This document shows, in pieces, positions 44,030-52,809 of a stretch of DNA of 64,000 nt (positions are counted from its first letter, which is position 1; every line of letters starts with the position of its first letter). The stretch lies in contig JAFWAC010000029.1 of NCBI GenBank assembly GCA_017507805.1, forward strand, positions 1 through 64,000, written 5' to 3'. The stretch is from Clostridia bacterium. GTDB lineage: Bacteria > Bacillota > Clostridia > Oscillospirales > Acutalibacteraceae. A model generated the notes under the pieces. It had not been told where the DNA came from. It ran no database searches and saw only the letters and a program-made list of their open reading frames with translations. Made by a program: the position numbers and the translations under genes.

Positions 44030-44058
44030 ATTATATTACTTTACCGGTAAAAAATAAA
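44030..44058 (-). promoter_or_regulatory. Possible murC promoter with palindromic spacer
   Basis: On the - strand TATAAT (complement of 44030-44035) with a weak TTTATT 17 bases upstream. The spacer contains the perfect 12-bp palindrome TTTACCGGTAAA (44040-44051), positioned like an operator in the murC-cca divergent region. Confidence 0.4.
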
Positions 44059-44085
44059 CACTTTTTTGTAAAGGTTTGAAAAAAG

Positions 44086-45246
44086 ATGCTAAAAATTCCT
44101 CAGAAAACAGAATATGTTATTGACACTTTGATCGGGCACGGCTATGAAGCATATATCGTGGGCGGCTGTGTGCGCGATATGCTTATGGGTAAACAGCCGC
44201 ACGATTTCGATGTTACCACCTCGGCTTTGCCGCAGGAGATTGAAAGGCTTTTTCCTAAAACGGTTGCCACAGGTATAAAGCATGGTACGGTTACGGTTAT
44301 TGTGGATAAAACCCCCATTGAGGTCACAACCTTCAGACGGGAGGGGGATTATAACGACTGCCGACACCCCGAAACTGTGGAGTTTGTGACCGACCTTGAG
44401 ATTGACCTTTCAAGACGGGATTTCACCGTTAATGCAATGGCATATAATCAAAAGACGGGACTTAAGGATTTTTTCGGCGGCAGGGAGGATTTAGAGCTTA
44501 AAATTCTGCGCGCGGTGGGAAACCCTGAGAAAAGATTTTGCGAGGATGCCCTGCGGATTTTAAGACTTTTCAGGTTTGCTTGCGTTTTAGGCTTTCAAAT
44601 TGAGAAAAACACCCTTGAAGCTGCCATCAAGTGTTCCGAAAAACTAAGGAATATAAGCAGTGAGAGGATTATGTCAGAGCTTATTCGCGCTGTTATGGGT
44701 GAAAATCTGCAGGCAATTTCTGCCTTGACAGAGTGCGGCGCACTTCGGTTTTTAGGGGTGGAAAAAAGCCCCGATTTTTCAGCAATAACGAGCTTGCCAC
44801 CAAAACAAGAGCTTCGGCTTTTTGCCTTTTTGCAGCTTTCGGGCGCAGATACTTTAAAGGCGCTCAAAGTATTAAAGGCACCAAACAAAATAAGCGACTA
44901 TTGCCGTCTGCTTGAAAGCTGTCTCGATTTGCCTCTGCCCGAGAGTAAAGCCGAATTAAAGCGTATTCTTTGCGGCTGTCCTCCCGAAATTTATAAGGAT
45001 TTGCTGATTATTAAATCTGCCGCCTTTAATGAAAATACCGAAACGGCACAGGAATTTCTTAAGCAGGTGACCGAAAACGGCGAGCCTTACCTGACAAAGC
45101 ATCTTAAAATCGGGGGTGATGAGCTTGTTGCTTTGGGATTTTCCGGCAAGGAGGTCGGAACGGTTTTAAAAAAGCTTCAAGAGCTTGTGATTTCAAACCC
45201 CGAAGCCAACACCCCCGAAGGGCTTATGGAATTTTTGGAAAATTAA
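44086..45246 (+). CDS. cca: CCA tRNA nucleotidyltransferase / poly(A) polymerase family
   Basis: 386 residues. Class II nucleotidyltransferase that builds or repairs the CCA end of tRNA. VGGCVRDMLMGKQPHDFDVTTSA holds the two catalytic aspartates; RRDFTVNAMAYN and EDALRILRLFRFA follow in order. The C-terminal helical body is diverged and lacks an obvious HD motif. No strong ribosome site is seen; the ATG is taken from the conserved N-terminus. It is divergent from murC. Confidence 0.93.
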   Translation: MLKIPQKTEYVIDTLIGHGYEAYIVGGCVRDMLMGKQPHDFDVTTSALPQEIERLFPKTVATGIKHGTVTVIVDKTPIEVTTFRREGDYNDCRHPETVEFVTDLEIDLSRRDFTVNAMAYNQKTGLKDFFGGREDLELKILRAVGNPEKRFCEDALRILRLFRFACVLGFQIEKNTLEAAIKCSEKLRNISSERIMSELIRAVMGENLQAISALTECGALRFLGVEKSPDFSAITSLPPKQELRLFAFLQLSGADTLKALKVLKAPNKISDYCRLLESCLDLPLPESKAELKRILCGCPPEIYKDLLIIKSAAFNENTETAQEFLKQVTENGEPYLTKHLKIGGDELVALGFSGKEVGTVLKKLQELVISNPEANTPEGLMEFLEN

Positions 45247-45291
45247 TTTCTTTTTGCGAAATAAAAAAGTACAAAAAGCAAAGAAATTACA

Positions 45292-45319
45292 TTGTATTTA
45301 TTGCAGGATAAATTATACT
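45292..45319 (+). promoter_or_regulatory. Promoter for the GH110-like cluster
   Basis: TTGTAT (45292-45297), a 16-base spacer and TATACT (45314-45319), 44 bases before the start at 45363. Confidence 0.6.
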
Positions 45320-45362
45320 GTAAGTGTATTATTACGCTAAAGAAATTATGGAGGTTAAGCCT

Positions 45363-47066
45363 ATGGGGAAAATATATTTTTTGCCTGATTACGGAATATT
45401 ACCAAACAGCGAAGCCGATTGTTCGGCAAAGCTGCAAGAATTGTTTGATTTTGTTGAGGACGGCTCGACAGTTCAGTTCAAAACAGGAAATTATTTTCTG
45501 TCCCAAATTGTTCGGTTGAGGAATAGGAAAAATATTAAAATATTGGGTAACAGGTCGCATATAATTACCCATTATGAGCCCTGTGGACCTAAAGAAAACA
45601 GTAATAATGCTTTTCAGTTTACGGAATGCTCTGATATAGAGATAAACGGTCTTTTCTTTGATACTGATAATCCTATCGGTGCGACAGGCGATGTTGTTGG
45701 TATGGATTTTGAAAACAACACCGTGGATGTTAAAATCTATGATGAATTTCCTGTCACGGGATATGAGCATTTTTGCGGAACAAACAGCTTTGATGAAAAC
45801 GGCGCGCCTGATTATGCATTTGCTACATACAATAATGTGCTTAAAGCACAGGAAATAACCCTTTCTGATAATACAAAGCGAGAGCGCTTGATAGGTCTGG
45901 ACTATGATGTCGTGGCAGAGCAAACGGTGCGCCTGAAGCTTGAAGGCGCGTTTCCGCCAAGAGAAAAATGCAGGCTGAAAATCGGGCACAAAATCAATTT
46001 CAGATATGAGATGTACGGTCATTCGGTTTTCACCTTTGCCTTTTGCCACAGGGTGCTTATCAAGGATGTTGTTATTTATTCTGCCGCGAGCTTTGGGGTT
46101 ACGGTTGAACCGCGGTCATCGGATTTTACCTTTGATAACTTCTGTATAAGGGTTAATGACGGCTCAACCCGTCTTAAAGCAATCAATGCTGACGGTATTC
46201 ATATTTTGGGATTATACGGTAAGCTCGAAATGAGAAACTGTAATATTGAGGGCTTGGGTGATGATACCCTTAATATTCACGGTCTTGCAACGGCGGTTAC
46301 CGACATTGAAAATAATACCCTTAAAATGATAGGCAGAGAAAACAGCCTTTACAGGTCAATAGTGGAATGTACCTGGGCGGCGGCAGGGGATATTATTGAT
46401 GCTTATGACCCTGAAACCTTTTTAAAGGTTGCGCAATTTACAGTCCTTGAGCAATGGGCTGACGGTACGGTTGTGTTCAGTGAGCCGGTCGGTGAAATAA
46501 AAAAAGGCGCAATCCTTGCAAACAGAACCTTTTACGCAAGCGTGCATCTTGACGGCTGTACTCTGCGAAATACCCGCGCACGCGGAATACTCATCCAAAC
46601 CGAGAATGTTTTGGTTGAAAACTGTTATATCAGCGGAATGTCCCTTGCGGCAATGCTTTTTGCTCCCGACATCAGGTTTTGGTGGGAGGTAGGACCGTCA
46701 AAAAATGTTGAAATCCGCAATAATGTTATAGAATACTGTACTGTCGCTCCGGGAGCGCACAACAAGGCGGCGATTGTGTTCAAGGCATCCCACGAAGGGG
46801 ACGATGCGGCATATCCTGCAGGTGTTCACAACGGGATTTATATTCACGGCAATTATTTCAAGGATATACCGCGCAGTGCGATATTTGTTGCGGCGGCAAA
46901 GAATATCAGAATAGAGAATAATGAGTTTAACAATTGTTGCTGTCTTGCAGGTGAGACAGACAGCGAGTATGCCGATTATGATATTGTTGCAATAAACTGT
47001 GAGGATATCGAGGTTTGCGGTAACTGCAGCAGTCGGGGAGACAGGACACTTTTCTTTAAAGGATAA
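45363..47066 (+). CDS. GH110-like right-handed beta-helix protein, cytosolic
   Basis: 567 residues from ATG 45363, with GGAGG 8 bases upstream; a longer open form from 45324 lacks a ribosome site. The repeated short strands with N-I-x-I-x-x-N patterns (KNIKILGN, KNVEIRNNVIEY, KNIRIENNEF) indicate a parallel beta-helix. NADGIHILGLYGK followed by GLGDDTLNIHG resembles the GH110 alpha-1,3-galactosidase region with its paired catalytic aspartates, as I recall it. GH110 removes terminal alpha-1,3-galactose, for example from blood-group B glycans. There is no signal peptide, unlike most characterised members. First gene of a cluster with an isomerase, a phosphoesterase and a GH63-like enzyme. The fold call is strong; the GH110 assignment is moderate. 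Confidence 0.65.
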   Translation: MGKIYFLPDYGILPNSEADCSAKLQELFDFVEDGSTVQFKTGNYFLSQIVRLRNRKNIKILGNRSHIITHYEPCGPKENSNNAFQFTECSDIEINGLFFDTDNPIGATGDVVGMDFENNTVDVKIYDEFPVTGYEHFCGTNSFDENGAPDYAFATYNNVLKAQEITLSDNTKRERLIGLDYDVVAEQTVRLKLEGAFPPREKCRLKIGHKINFRYEMYGHSVFTFAFCHRVLIKDVVIYSAASFGVTVEPRSSDFTFDNFCIRVNDGSTRLKAINADGIHILGLYGKLEMRNCNIEGLGDDTLNIHGLATAVTDIENNTLKMIGRENSLYRSIVECTWAAAGDIIDAYDPETFLKVAQFTVLEQWADGTVVFSEPVGEIKKGAILANRTFYASVHLDGCTLRNTRARGILIQTENVLVENCYISGMSLAAMLFAPDIRFWWEVGPSKNVEIRNNVIEYCTVAPGAHNKAAIVFKASHEGDDAAYPAGVHNGIYIHGNYFKDIPRSAIFVAAAKNIRIENNEFNNCCCLAGETDSEYADYDIVAINCEDIEVCGNCSSRGDRTLFFKG

Positions 47067-47093
47067 TCAAACGGTCAAAAGGGTGATGTAATT

Positions 47094-48002
47094 ATAAAAT
47101 TAGCAACGACTACCGCAGATTTTTCGCAATATTCGATTAGTCAGACAGAAATAATACAGCATATTTATAATGCAGGATTCGGATTCTTGGATTATAGTTT
47201 TGGTATTGATTTCTCCCGAAAAAACGGATTTTTTTCTTCCGACAAAAAGGCACATCTTGATAATATTAAACGCCAATGCGATAAGCTCGGGGTTGGATTT
47301 GTTCAGGCTCATTCTCCAATGGGCTCACCCATTGTAAAAAATGCCGCGCACAAGGAGTTTATTGAAGCCACAAAAATGAGTGTGGAAGCCTGCGGTGAAT
47401 TGGGAATACCGAATATAGTTGTTCATTCCGGATATCAGGCAGGACTTTCAAAGGAGGAAACCTTTGAAAAAAACAAAGAGTTTTTTCTTGATATATTGCA
47501 TTTTGCTGAAAAATACGGCGTGAATATTTTGGTTGAAAACTTTGATATTATGGTTTTTAAGGATGTCTATTGGGTGGATAATGCGTCCGATTTGCGCGAA
47601 TTAATCGATTATGTTGACCATCCGCTTTTTCATGCCTGTTGGGATGCAGGTCATGCCAATCTTCAGGAAATGCCTCAGCAGGAGGGCCTGGAGCTGTTAG
47701 GCAATGATGTATACGCAGTTCATATTCAGGATAATTTGGGTACAGCCGACCATCATATGTTTCCGTTTTGCGGAAATATGAGCTTGGATTCGTTAATGAA
47801 CGGTCTTATGAAAATAGGGTATAAAGGATATTTCACATTTGAAGCAACCAATTTTTTTGATTCTGCGGCTAAAAGGCATGAATGTGAAGCCGATAAAAGA
47901 CTTTTACTGCCTCCCTTGGAGCTTCGCTGTGAGGCAGAGGCTTTGTTATACAAGCTTGGAAAGCACATTTTAACCGCCTATAATTGCTTTGAGGAAATAT
48001 AG
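47094..48002 (+). CDS. Sugar phosphate isomerase/epimerase (xylose isomerase-like TIM barrel), non-ATG start
   Basis: 302 residues if started at ATA 47094. Alignment with the paralogue at 50158 places the conserved start (K-I/L-A-T-T-T-x-D-F-x-Q-Y) here, where the paralogue has ATG. The next ATG (47187) would delete the first beta strand. An ATT at 47091 behind AAAGGGTGATG is the other option. The metal-site order is ILVENFD, CWDAGHAN, AVHIQDN and FTFEATNF, as in the AP-endonuclease-2/IolE/DTE-like family. Likely isomerises or epimerises a ketose or inositol derivative. It lies 27 bases after the GH110-like gene. Confidence 0.75.
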   Translation: MKLATTTADFSQYSISQTEIIQHIYNAGFGFLDYSFGIDFSRKNGFFSSDKKAHLDNIKRQCDKLGVGFVQAHSPMGSPIVKNAAHKEFIEATKMSVEACGELGIPNIVVHSGYQAGLSKEETFEKNKEFFLDILHFAEKYGVNILVENFDIMVFKDVYWVDNASDLRELIDYVDHPLFHACWDAGHANLQEMPQQEGLELLGNDVYAVHIQDNLGTADHHMFPFCGNMSLDSLMNGLMKIGYKGYFTFEATNFFDSAAKRHECEADKRLLLPPLELRCEAEALLYKLGKHILTAYNCFEEI

Positions 48003-48029
48003 CAACGGACAAGAAAAGGGGAAATATGT

Positions 48030-48869
48030 ATGTATGAATTGAATGTTATTAAAACAACCGTTAAAATAGGTCTTGAAAAGCCTGTGAAATTTTTACATAT
48101 CACCGACACACATATTGCACTTGATGATCCCGAGAGGATAAGCGGCCGTGCGGTCGGTTGTTTTGAAGGAGAATATGAGGGCAGAACGGTTGAATATTTT
48201 AAGCTGGCTCTCGATTATGCCAAAAGCAACAAGCTGCCAATAGTCCATACGGGAGATTTGATTGATTTCTTTTCGAGAGCTTCCTTTAATGCTGTTAAGG
48301 AGCTTTTCACAAAGGATATTGATTATATCTATGCGGCAGGAAATCACGATTTTTGCCATTGGGTAGGAGAAGCTAAGGAGGATTATGAATACAAGTGGGA
48401 AAATATAAAGGTTATAGCTCCTTATATCAAATCCAATTTGTATTTTGATTCCCGTGTTTTGGGCGGAGTTAATTTTGTTACAATGGATAATTCCTATTAT
48501 ATGATTTCTGACGGACAAATTGAAATGCTTAAGGCAGAGGCGGCAAAGGGATATCCCATTCTTTTGTGTATGCACATTCCGTTTTACGGACCTTATTGCA
48601 AGGAACAGATAGAAAAGGGCATAGCGGAGCTGCAGGTGGATATACCCGAAAAGTATATAGCTAATTATCCGCCTGAGCGTCAGCATCAGGTGAGACCTGA
48701 TGCCGCAACCTTAAGGGCAGTGGAATATATTAAAAATGAACCGATGATTAAGGCAATTATAGCCGGTCACAATCACTGTAATGTAGAGGAAACCCTTGAC
48801 AGCGGTCTTTTGCAGATTGCAACTGCCGGTACCTTTGATGGCTTTGTCAGGGAAATAACATTGATTTGA
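48030..48869 (+). CDS. Calcineurin-like metallophosphoesterase
   Basis: 279 residues, cytosolic. Five metal-site motifs in order: DTHIA (residues ~25), GDLID, GNHDF, MHIPF and GHNHCN, the complete binuclear-metal signature. Hydrolyses a phosphomonoester or diester; the target is unknown. It sits 27 bases after the isomerase gene and 25 bases before the GH63-like gene, so it likely acts on a phosphorylated sugar from the same pathway. Confidence 0.88.
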   Translation: MYELNVIKTTVKIGLEKPVKFLHITDTHIALDDPERISGRAVGCFEGEYEGRTVEYFKLALDYAKSNKLPIVHTGDLIDFFSRASFNAVKELFTKDIDYIYAAGNHDFCHWVGEAKEDYEYKWENIKVIAPYIKSNLYFDSRVLGGVNFVTMDNSYYMISDGQIEMLKAEAAKGYPILLCMHIPFYGPYCKEQIEKGIAELQVDIPEKYIANYPPERQHQVRPDAATLRAVEYIKNEPMIKAIIAGHNHCNVEETLDSGLLQIATAGTFDGFVREITLI

Positions 48870-48894
48870 GTAGTGCTAAAAGGAGGTGCCGATT

Positions 48895-50037
48895 ATGTGG
48901 GAAAAGCTGTGCGATAAAGAAAATATCCATAACCCAAGGGATAGGGTGCTTGTTCAAAGAGCTTATACAACGCTTATGAATAATATATATCCTTCAAACG
49001 GTGAGTTCCTTTGGAGCCCTTACAGATGTATTTCACCGGGCAAGAACGGTTTTCCAGGTGTATGGAATTGGGACACTGCATTTCATGCGGTGGGTGTCTC
49101 AAGATGGGACACGGAGCTTGCCAAGGAAAACATAATCGGATTTTTTGAATTCCAAAAAGAAAACGGTATGCTTCCGGATGTGATTTTTGAAAGCGGAAAA
49201 AGAGTGGACACACTGTCAAAGCCTCCTGTGTTTGCGTGGGCAACCGAAGTGGTTTATAAAAGGGATAGAGAGCTTGCCTTTTTGAAACAAATGTATCCGA
49301 AGCTTGTGCTCAACACCGAATGGTGGGAAAAGGAGAGGTGCAGTGAAGGTCTTTTCCGTTACGATGCGAGCGAGCCTGAAAGTGAGGATTATCTTAAAAG
49401 GGTTAAATGGGAATCCGGTTGGGACAATTCACCAAGGTGGGACAGGGGAATAACCAAGTATTGGGCAATAGACCTTAATTGCTTTATGGTTATGTGCTAT
49501 AATTCGCTTAGCTTTATTTCAAAAGAGCTTTGTCTTGATGCTGAAGCCGAAAAATGGTTGGAAAAATCACACCGCTTAGCCTTACTCATAAATCAAAAAA
49601 TGTGGAGTGAAAAGGGCTATTATTCCGATACTGACAGATTTACCGGTGAAATATCCTCTGTTTTATCTCCTGCGTCTTTTATGCCGCTGTATGTCGGTAT
49701 TGCTTCACCAAAACAGGCAGAATGTATGAGCCTGATTGCAGAGGATAAAAATAAATTTGATTGTAAAATGCCCACAGTTTCATTTGATAATCCCGGATTT
49801 GACAATGATTATTGGAGGGGTCCTACCTGGCTTAATGTAGCATATTTCGCCGCAAAGGGTCTGAAAAATTACGGTTTTGATGTTGCGGATAAAATCAAAG
49901 AAAGTATTTTGGAAATATGCCATAATGAGAAAAAGGCGATTTTTGAAAATTACAACTCCAGAACAGGTGAAGGACAGGGCTGTGCCGGATTTAGCTGGAG
50001 CAGTGTTTTTATAATGGAATTTATTTTTGATTTTTAA
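48895..50037 (+). CDS. GH63/trehalase-like (alpha/alpha)6 glycoside hydrolase
   Basis: 380 residues from ATG 48895, with AGGAGG 8 bases upstream. Cytosolic. The barrel shows FPGVWNWDTAFHAVG, KWESGWDNSPRWD (central acidic cluster) and DYWRGPTWLNVAYF, the conserved walls and catalytic acids of the GH63 / mannosylglycerate hydrolase / trehalase-like group. The single-domain length fits the MGH1-like subgroup. Substrates in this group include alpha-glucosides and glucosyl- or mannosyl-glycerate. It is the fourth gene of the cluster. A product going to the two isomerases would be consistent, but this is inference. Confidence 0.8.
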   Translation: MWEKLCDKENIHNPRDRVLVQRAYTTLMNNIYPSNGEFLWSPYRCISPGKNGFPGVWNWDTAFHAVGVSRWDTELAKENIIGFFEFQKENGMLPDVIFESGKRVDTLSKPPVFAWATEVVYKRDRELAFLKQMYPKLVLNTEWWEKERCSEGLFRYDASEPESEDYLKRVKWESGWDNSPRWDRGITKYWAIDLNCFMVMCYNSLSFISKELCLDAEAEKWLEKSHRLALLINQKMWSEKGYYSDTDRFTGEISSVLSPASFMPLYVGIASPKQAECMSLIAEDKNKFDCKMPTVSFDNPGFDNDYWRGPTWLNVAYFAAKGLKNYGFDVADKIKESILEICHNEKKAIFENYNSRTGEGQGCAGFSWSSVFIMEFIFDF

Positions 50038-50066
50038 AATAAAAGACTTGACACAAGTGGACAGTT

Positions 50067-50096
50067 TTGTTGTGCTACCGTCCATTGCATTATAAT
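50067..50096 (+). promoter_or_regulatory. Promoter for the second isomerase gene
   Basis: TTGTTG (50067-50072), an 18-base spacer and TATAAT (50091-50096), 62 bases before the ATG at 50158. A TGGAC/GTCCA inverted pair brackets the -35 region and could be an operator. Confidence 0.55.
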
Positions 50097-50157
50097 AATC
50101 ACAGTATCAGTGATCGTTTTATTGCGTTTCGTGCCCGAGAAAGGAATGCCGATAATT

Positions 50158-51081
50158 ATGAAAATAGCTACTACCACCGGAGATTTTGCACAATATGCTG
50201 CCAAACGAACAGATATTATTGAAATTCTTCCGTTAATGGCAAAATGCGGAATAAAATATGTTGACCTTGATATGTATAAGTCGGTTTTTGAAGGCTCGCC
50301 TCTTTGCGGAGACGGATGGAAAAAATGGGCTTACGGTATAGGAGAGGCTGCCGCTGAATTGGGACTTACCTTTGTTCAGGCACACTCCTCGAACAGTATT
50401 TATAAAAAAGGTCCTGACCGTGACAGATTGACTTCGTTGATAAAAAGGGAGATTGAGGTTTGCCAAATTCTTAATATATCGGGAATTACCGTTCACGGCA
50501 TAAAAAACACTGATGACCGCAATGATTTTATGGAAATTAACACGGAATTTTACGGCGACCTGTTGCAAACCTCAGAAAAAACAGGAGTAATGGTTTATGC
50601 CGAAAACTCCTGTAAAAAGAACAGTCCGATTTTCTATCTGTATGACGGTGACGATATGAACGAATTGCGTCAGCGCCTTAATGCGCATCCGCTTTTCGGC
50701 TTTTGTTGGGATGTAGGTCATGCGCATATTGAAGGCGTTGACCAATACAGGGCGATTATGACAATGGGTGACGGCTTGAAAGCGGTTCATATACACGATA
50801 ATAATGGTGCGGATCACCATTTACAGCCCTATTCAGGGGGATGCTCTTATGACCCTATCGTCAAAGGACTTATTGATGTTGGCTATAAAGGCTATTTTAC
50901 GCTGGAGGCTTTTTCGTTGCCAACGCCCCAATCGCTTATGGGGCGCAAAGGATTTAAAAAGGAGGGTGTTGTTTTCGATAGGCTTATCGACTTGCCTGTT
51001 GAATTTAAGCTGCGTTCCGAAACGCTTATGTTAGATATTGTGAAATATATGCTCGAAAGCTATAACTGTTTTGAGGAATAG
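50158..51081 (+). CDS. Sugar phosphate isomerase/epimerase, paralogue of the 47094 gene
   Basis: 307 residues from ATG 50158 (MKIATTTGDF). The ribosome site AAGGA is 12 bases away, somewhat far; an in-frame ATG at 50146 is too close to it. TIM-barrel metal sites: VYAENSC, FCWDVGHAH, AVHIHDN and FTLEAFS. Strongly similar to the gene at 47094 over its length, including the C-terminus (Y-N-C-F-E-E). The product probably acts on a similar sugar. Two epimerase/isomerase paralogues in one cluster suggest consecutive steps or two epimers. It has its own promoter. Confidence 0.82.
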   Translation: MKIATTTGDFAQYAAKRTDIIEILPLMAKCGIKYVDLDMYKSVFEGSPLCGDGWKKWAYGIGEAAAELGLTFVQAHSSNSIYKKGPDRDRLTSLIKREIEVCQILNISGITVHGIKNTDDRNDFMEINTEFYGDLLQTSEKTGVMVYAENSCKKNSPIFYLYDGDDMNELRQRLNAHPLFGFCWDVGHAHIEGVDQYRAIMTMGDGLKAVHIHDNNGADHHLQPYSGGCSYDPIVKGLIDVGYKGYFTLEAFSLPTPQSLMGRKGFKKEGVVFDRLIDLPVEFKLRSETLMLDIVKYMLESYNCFEE

Positions 51082-51247
51082 CTGAAGGGTAACTATAAAA
51101 GAAAGGATTAAAAAAGAAAAAATTGAAAATATGGGATGGTAAAAGATTGCTGACAGAGCAAATCCGAACCGTCCGTTGCATTTTTGAAATTCAAGGTTGT
51201 TTGTTAATTTAGTGAAAAATAATAGCTTTAGTGTGACGAAATTTAAG

Positions 51248-51290
51248 TCAGCGCCATAAACTGTAATATACAGCAAGGCGCTGATTTTTA
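51248..51290 (+). terminator. Hairpin terminator between the isomerase gene and dpaA
   Basis: TCAGCGCC (51248-51255) pairs with GGCGCTGA (51277-51284), with inner CTGTA/TACAG, followed by TTTTTA. It is only 15 bases upstream of the dpaA start, so it may also act as an attenuator. The rest of 51082-51247 holds no gene. Confidence 0.75.
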
Positions 51291-51305
51291 TTTGGAATGA
51301 TGCTT

Positions 51306-52106
51306 ATGAAAAAAATAACCGTGGTAGGCGGTGATAACCGCCTTAAAATTGTAAAAGAAAAGCTTGAGGCCGGGGGCTATGCGGTAGATACCTTGGGGCT
51401 TTACCCTGAGGAAAGCGGTGATATTAAATCCTCACAGATAGTGGTACTTCCTGTACCCACCACAAAGGACGGTTTAAATGTATTCACACCCCTTTCGCAC
51501 CGCAAAATACCCCTTTCGTATATTTCCGAAAACACCGCTTCGCATCAGCTTATACTAAGCTGTAATTACCTCTTTGAGGGACGGCAGTGTGTGGATTACG
51601 GCTCACTTGACAGCTATGCTCTGCTCAATTCCGTTCCCACAGCAGAGGGTGCTATAAAGCTTGCAATAGAAAACACACCCTACACACTCTGGAAAAGCAG
51701 TGTATTGGTTATAGGCTACGGCAGGGTTGGTAAGCTTCTTGCCGACCGCTTAAAGGCGTTTGGTTGCAATGTGACGGTGAGCGCGCGCAAGCCTGCAGAT
51801 TTTGCAATGCTGGAGGCTCTTGGGTTTAGCTACATAAACACAGAACAGCTAAGCTCTGTGCCTCTTAATTATCAGATTATTTTTAATACCGTTGATGTTG
51901 AGGTTATAGCAAATGAAGCGCTTGAAAAGTGTAGCAGTGACCTTATAATCGACCTTTCCACCAAAGGGGGTCTCAGCCTCAAATTTGCTGAAGAATGCGG
52001 TATCAAGGCGCTCAAGGCACCGGGACTTCCCGGCTTGATTGCCCCAAAGACTGCCGCAGAGATTTTATGCAATACCCTGACCTATATAATTAATTCATAT
52101 AATTAA
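51306..52106 (+). CDS. dpaA: Dipicolinate synthase subunit A
   Basis: 266 residues from ATG 51306 (MKKITVVGGD); ATGs at 51297 and 51300 are also in frame, and GGA 9 bases upstream favours the third. Rossmann dehydrogenase-like protein that, with DpaB, converts the lysine-pathway intermediate to dipicolinic acid in the sporulating mother cell. VVGGDNRL and VIGYGRVGKLLADRL are nucleotide-binding motifs. The C-terminal APGLPGLIAPKTAAEIL is a DpaA hallmark. It is directly coupled to dpaB. Confidence 0.93.
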   Translation: MKKITVVGGDNRLKIVKEKLEAGGYAVDTLGLYPEESGDIKSSQIVVLPVPTTKDGLNVFTPLSHRKIPLSYISENTASHQLILSCNYLFEGRQCVDYGSLDSYALLNSVPTAEGAIKLAIENTPYTLWKSSVLVIGYGRVGKLLADRLKAFGCNVTVSARKPADFAMLEALGFSYINTEQLSSVPLNYQIIFNTVDVEVIANEALEKCSSDLIIDLSTKGGLSLKFAEECGIKALKAPGLPGLIAPKTAAEILCNTLTYIINSYN

Positions 52107-52117
52107 AGGTGGTTCAA

Positions 52118-52690
52118 ATGAAAAACATTACCGTTGGATTTGCTTTTTGCGGCTCCTTTTGCACATTGAAGCAATCGGTTGCCGCACTTGAAAAATTGGC
52201 AAAAGAGGATGTTAAAATAAAGCCTATTATGTCGCAGATAGTTTACACAACCGATACACGCTTCGGCAAGGCGGAGGATTGGATTTCCCGCGTTGAGGAA
52301 ATTTGCGGCGAAAAGATAATACATGAAATTTCCGCCGCAGAGCCGATTGGCCCTAAAAATTTGCTCGATGTTATTGTGGTTTGTCCCTGCACCGGTAATA
52401 CAATCTCTAAAATTGCCTTGGGCATAACCGATACACCGGTCACAATGGCTGTGAAGGCACACCTGAGAAATAACAAGCCGGTTGTTTTGGGCATTGCCAC
52501 TAATGATGCGCTTGGTGCAACGGCTAAAAATCTCGGTCTTTTGCACAACACCAAAAATATTTATTTCGTACCCTACGGTCAGGATGACCCTTATTCTAAA
52601 AACAATTCACTCATATCCGATTTTAGTTTACTCACAGAAACGGTAGAAGCCGCCCTTGGCGGCACACAGCTTCAGCCGGTTGTGTTTTAG
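52118..52690 (+). CDS. dpaB: Dipicolinate synthase subunit B (flavoprotein)
   Basis: 190 residues from ATG 52118 with AAAGGTGG upstream, 11 bases after dpaA. Flavoprotein-fold partner of DpaA in dipicolinate formation. VGFAFCGSFCT and CPCTGNTISKIALGITDTPV, followed by KPVVLGIATNDALG, match DpaB. Its presence with dpaA indicates a genuine spore former. Terminated by a strong hairpin. Confidence 0.94.
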   Translation: MKNITVGFAFCGSFCTLKQSVAALEKLAKEDVKIKPIMSQIVYTTDTRFGKAEDWISRVEEICGEKIIHEISAAEPIGPKNLLDVIVVCPCTGNTISKIALGITDTPVTMAVKAHLRNNKPVVLGIATNDALGATAKNLGLLHNTKNIYFVPYGQDDPYSKNNSLISDFSLLTETVEAALGGTQLQPVVF

Positions 52691-52697
52691 GAAAAAA

Positions 52698-52741
52698 GCA
52701 GAGCATATCCAAAAGCCGGATATGCTCTGCTGATATTTTTT
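52698..52741 (+). terminator. Intrinsic terminator after dpaB
   Basis: GCAGAGCATATCC (52698-52710), loop AAAAGCC, GGATATGCTCTGC (52718-52730), then a T run. Confidence 0.92.
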
Positions 52742-52772
52742 TAAAATAATGCTTTTAATTTTGCTTGATAGA

Positions 52773-52781
52773 TGGTATAAT
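52773..52781 (+). promoter_or_regulatory. Extended -10 promoter for prmA-prfB operon
   Basis: TGGTATAAT (TGnTATAAT form), 28 bases before the prmA ATG, with a poor -35. Confidence 0.55.
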
Positions 52782-52809
52782 AATTCATTATATTACTTGG
52801 GAGTTTGTT

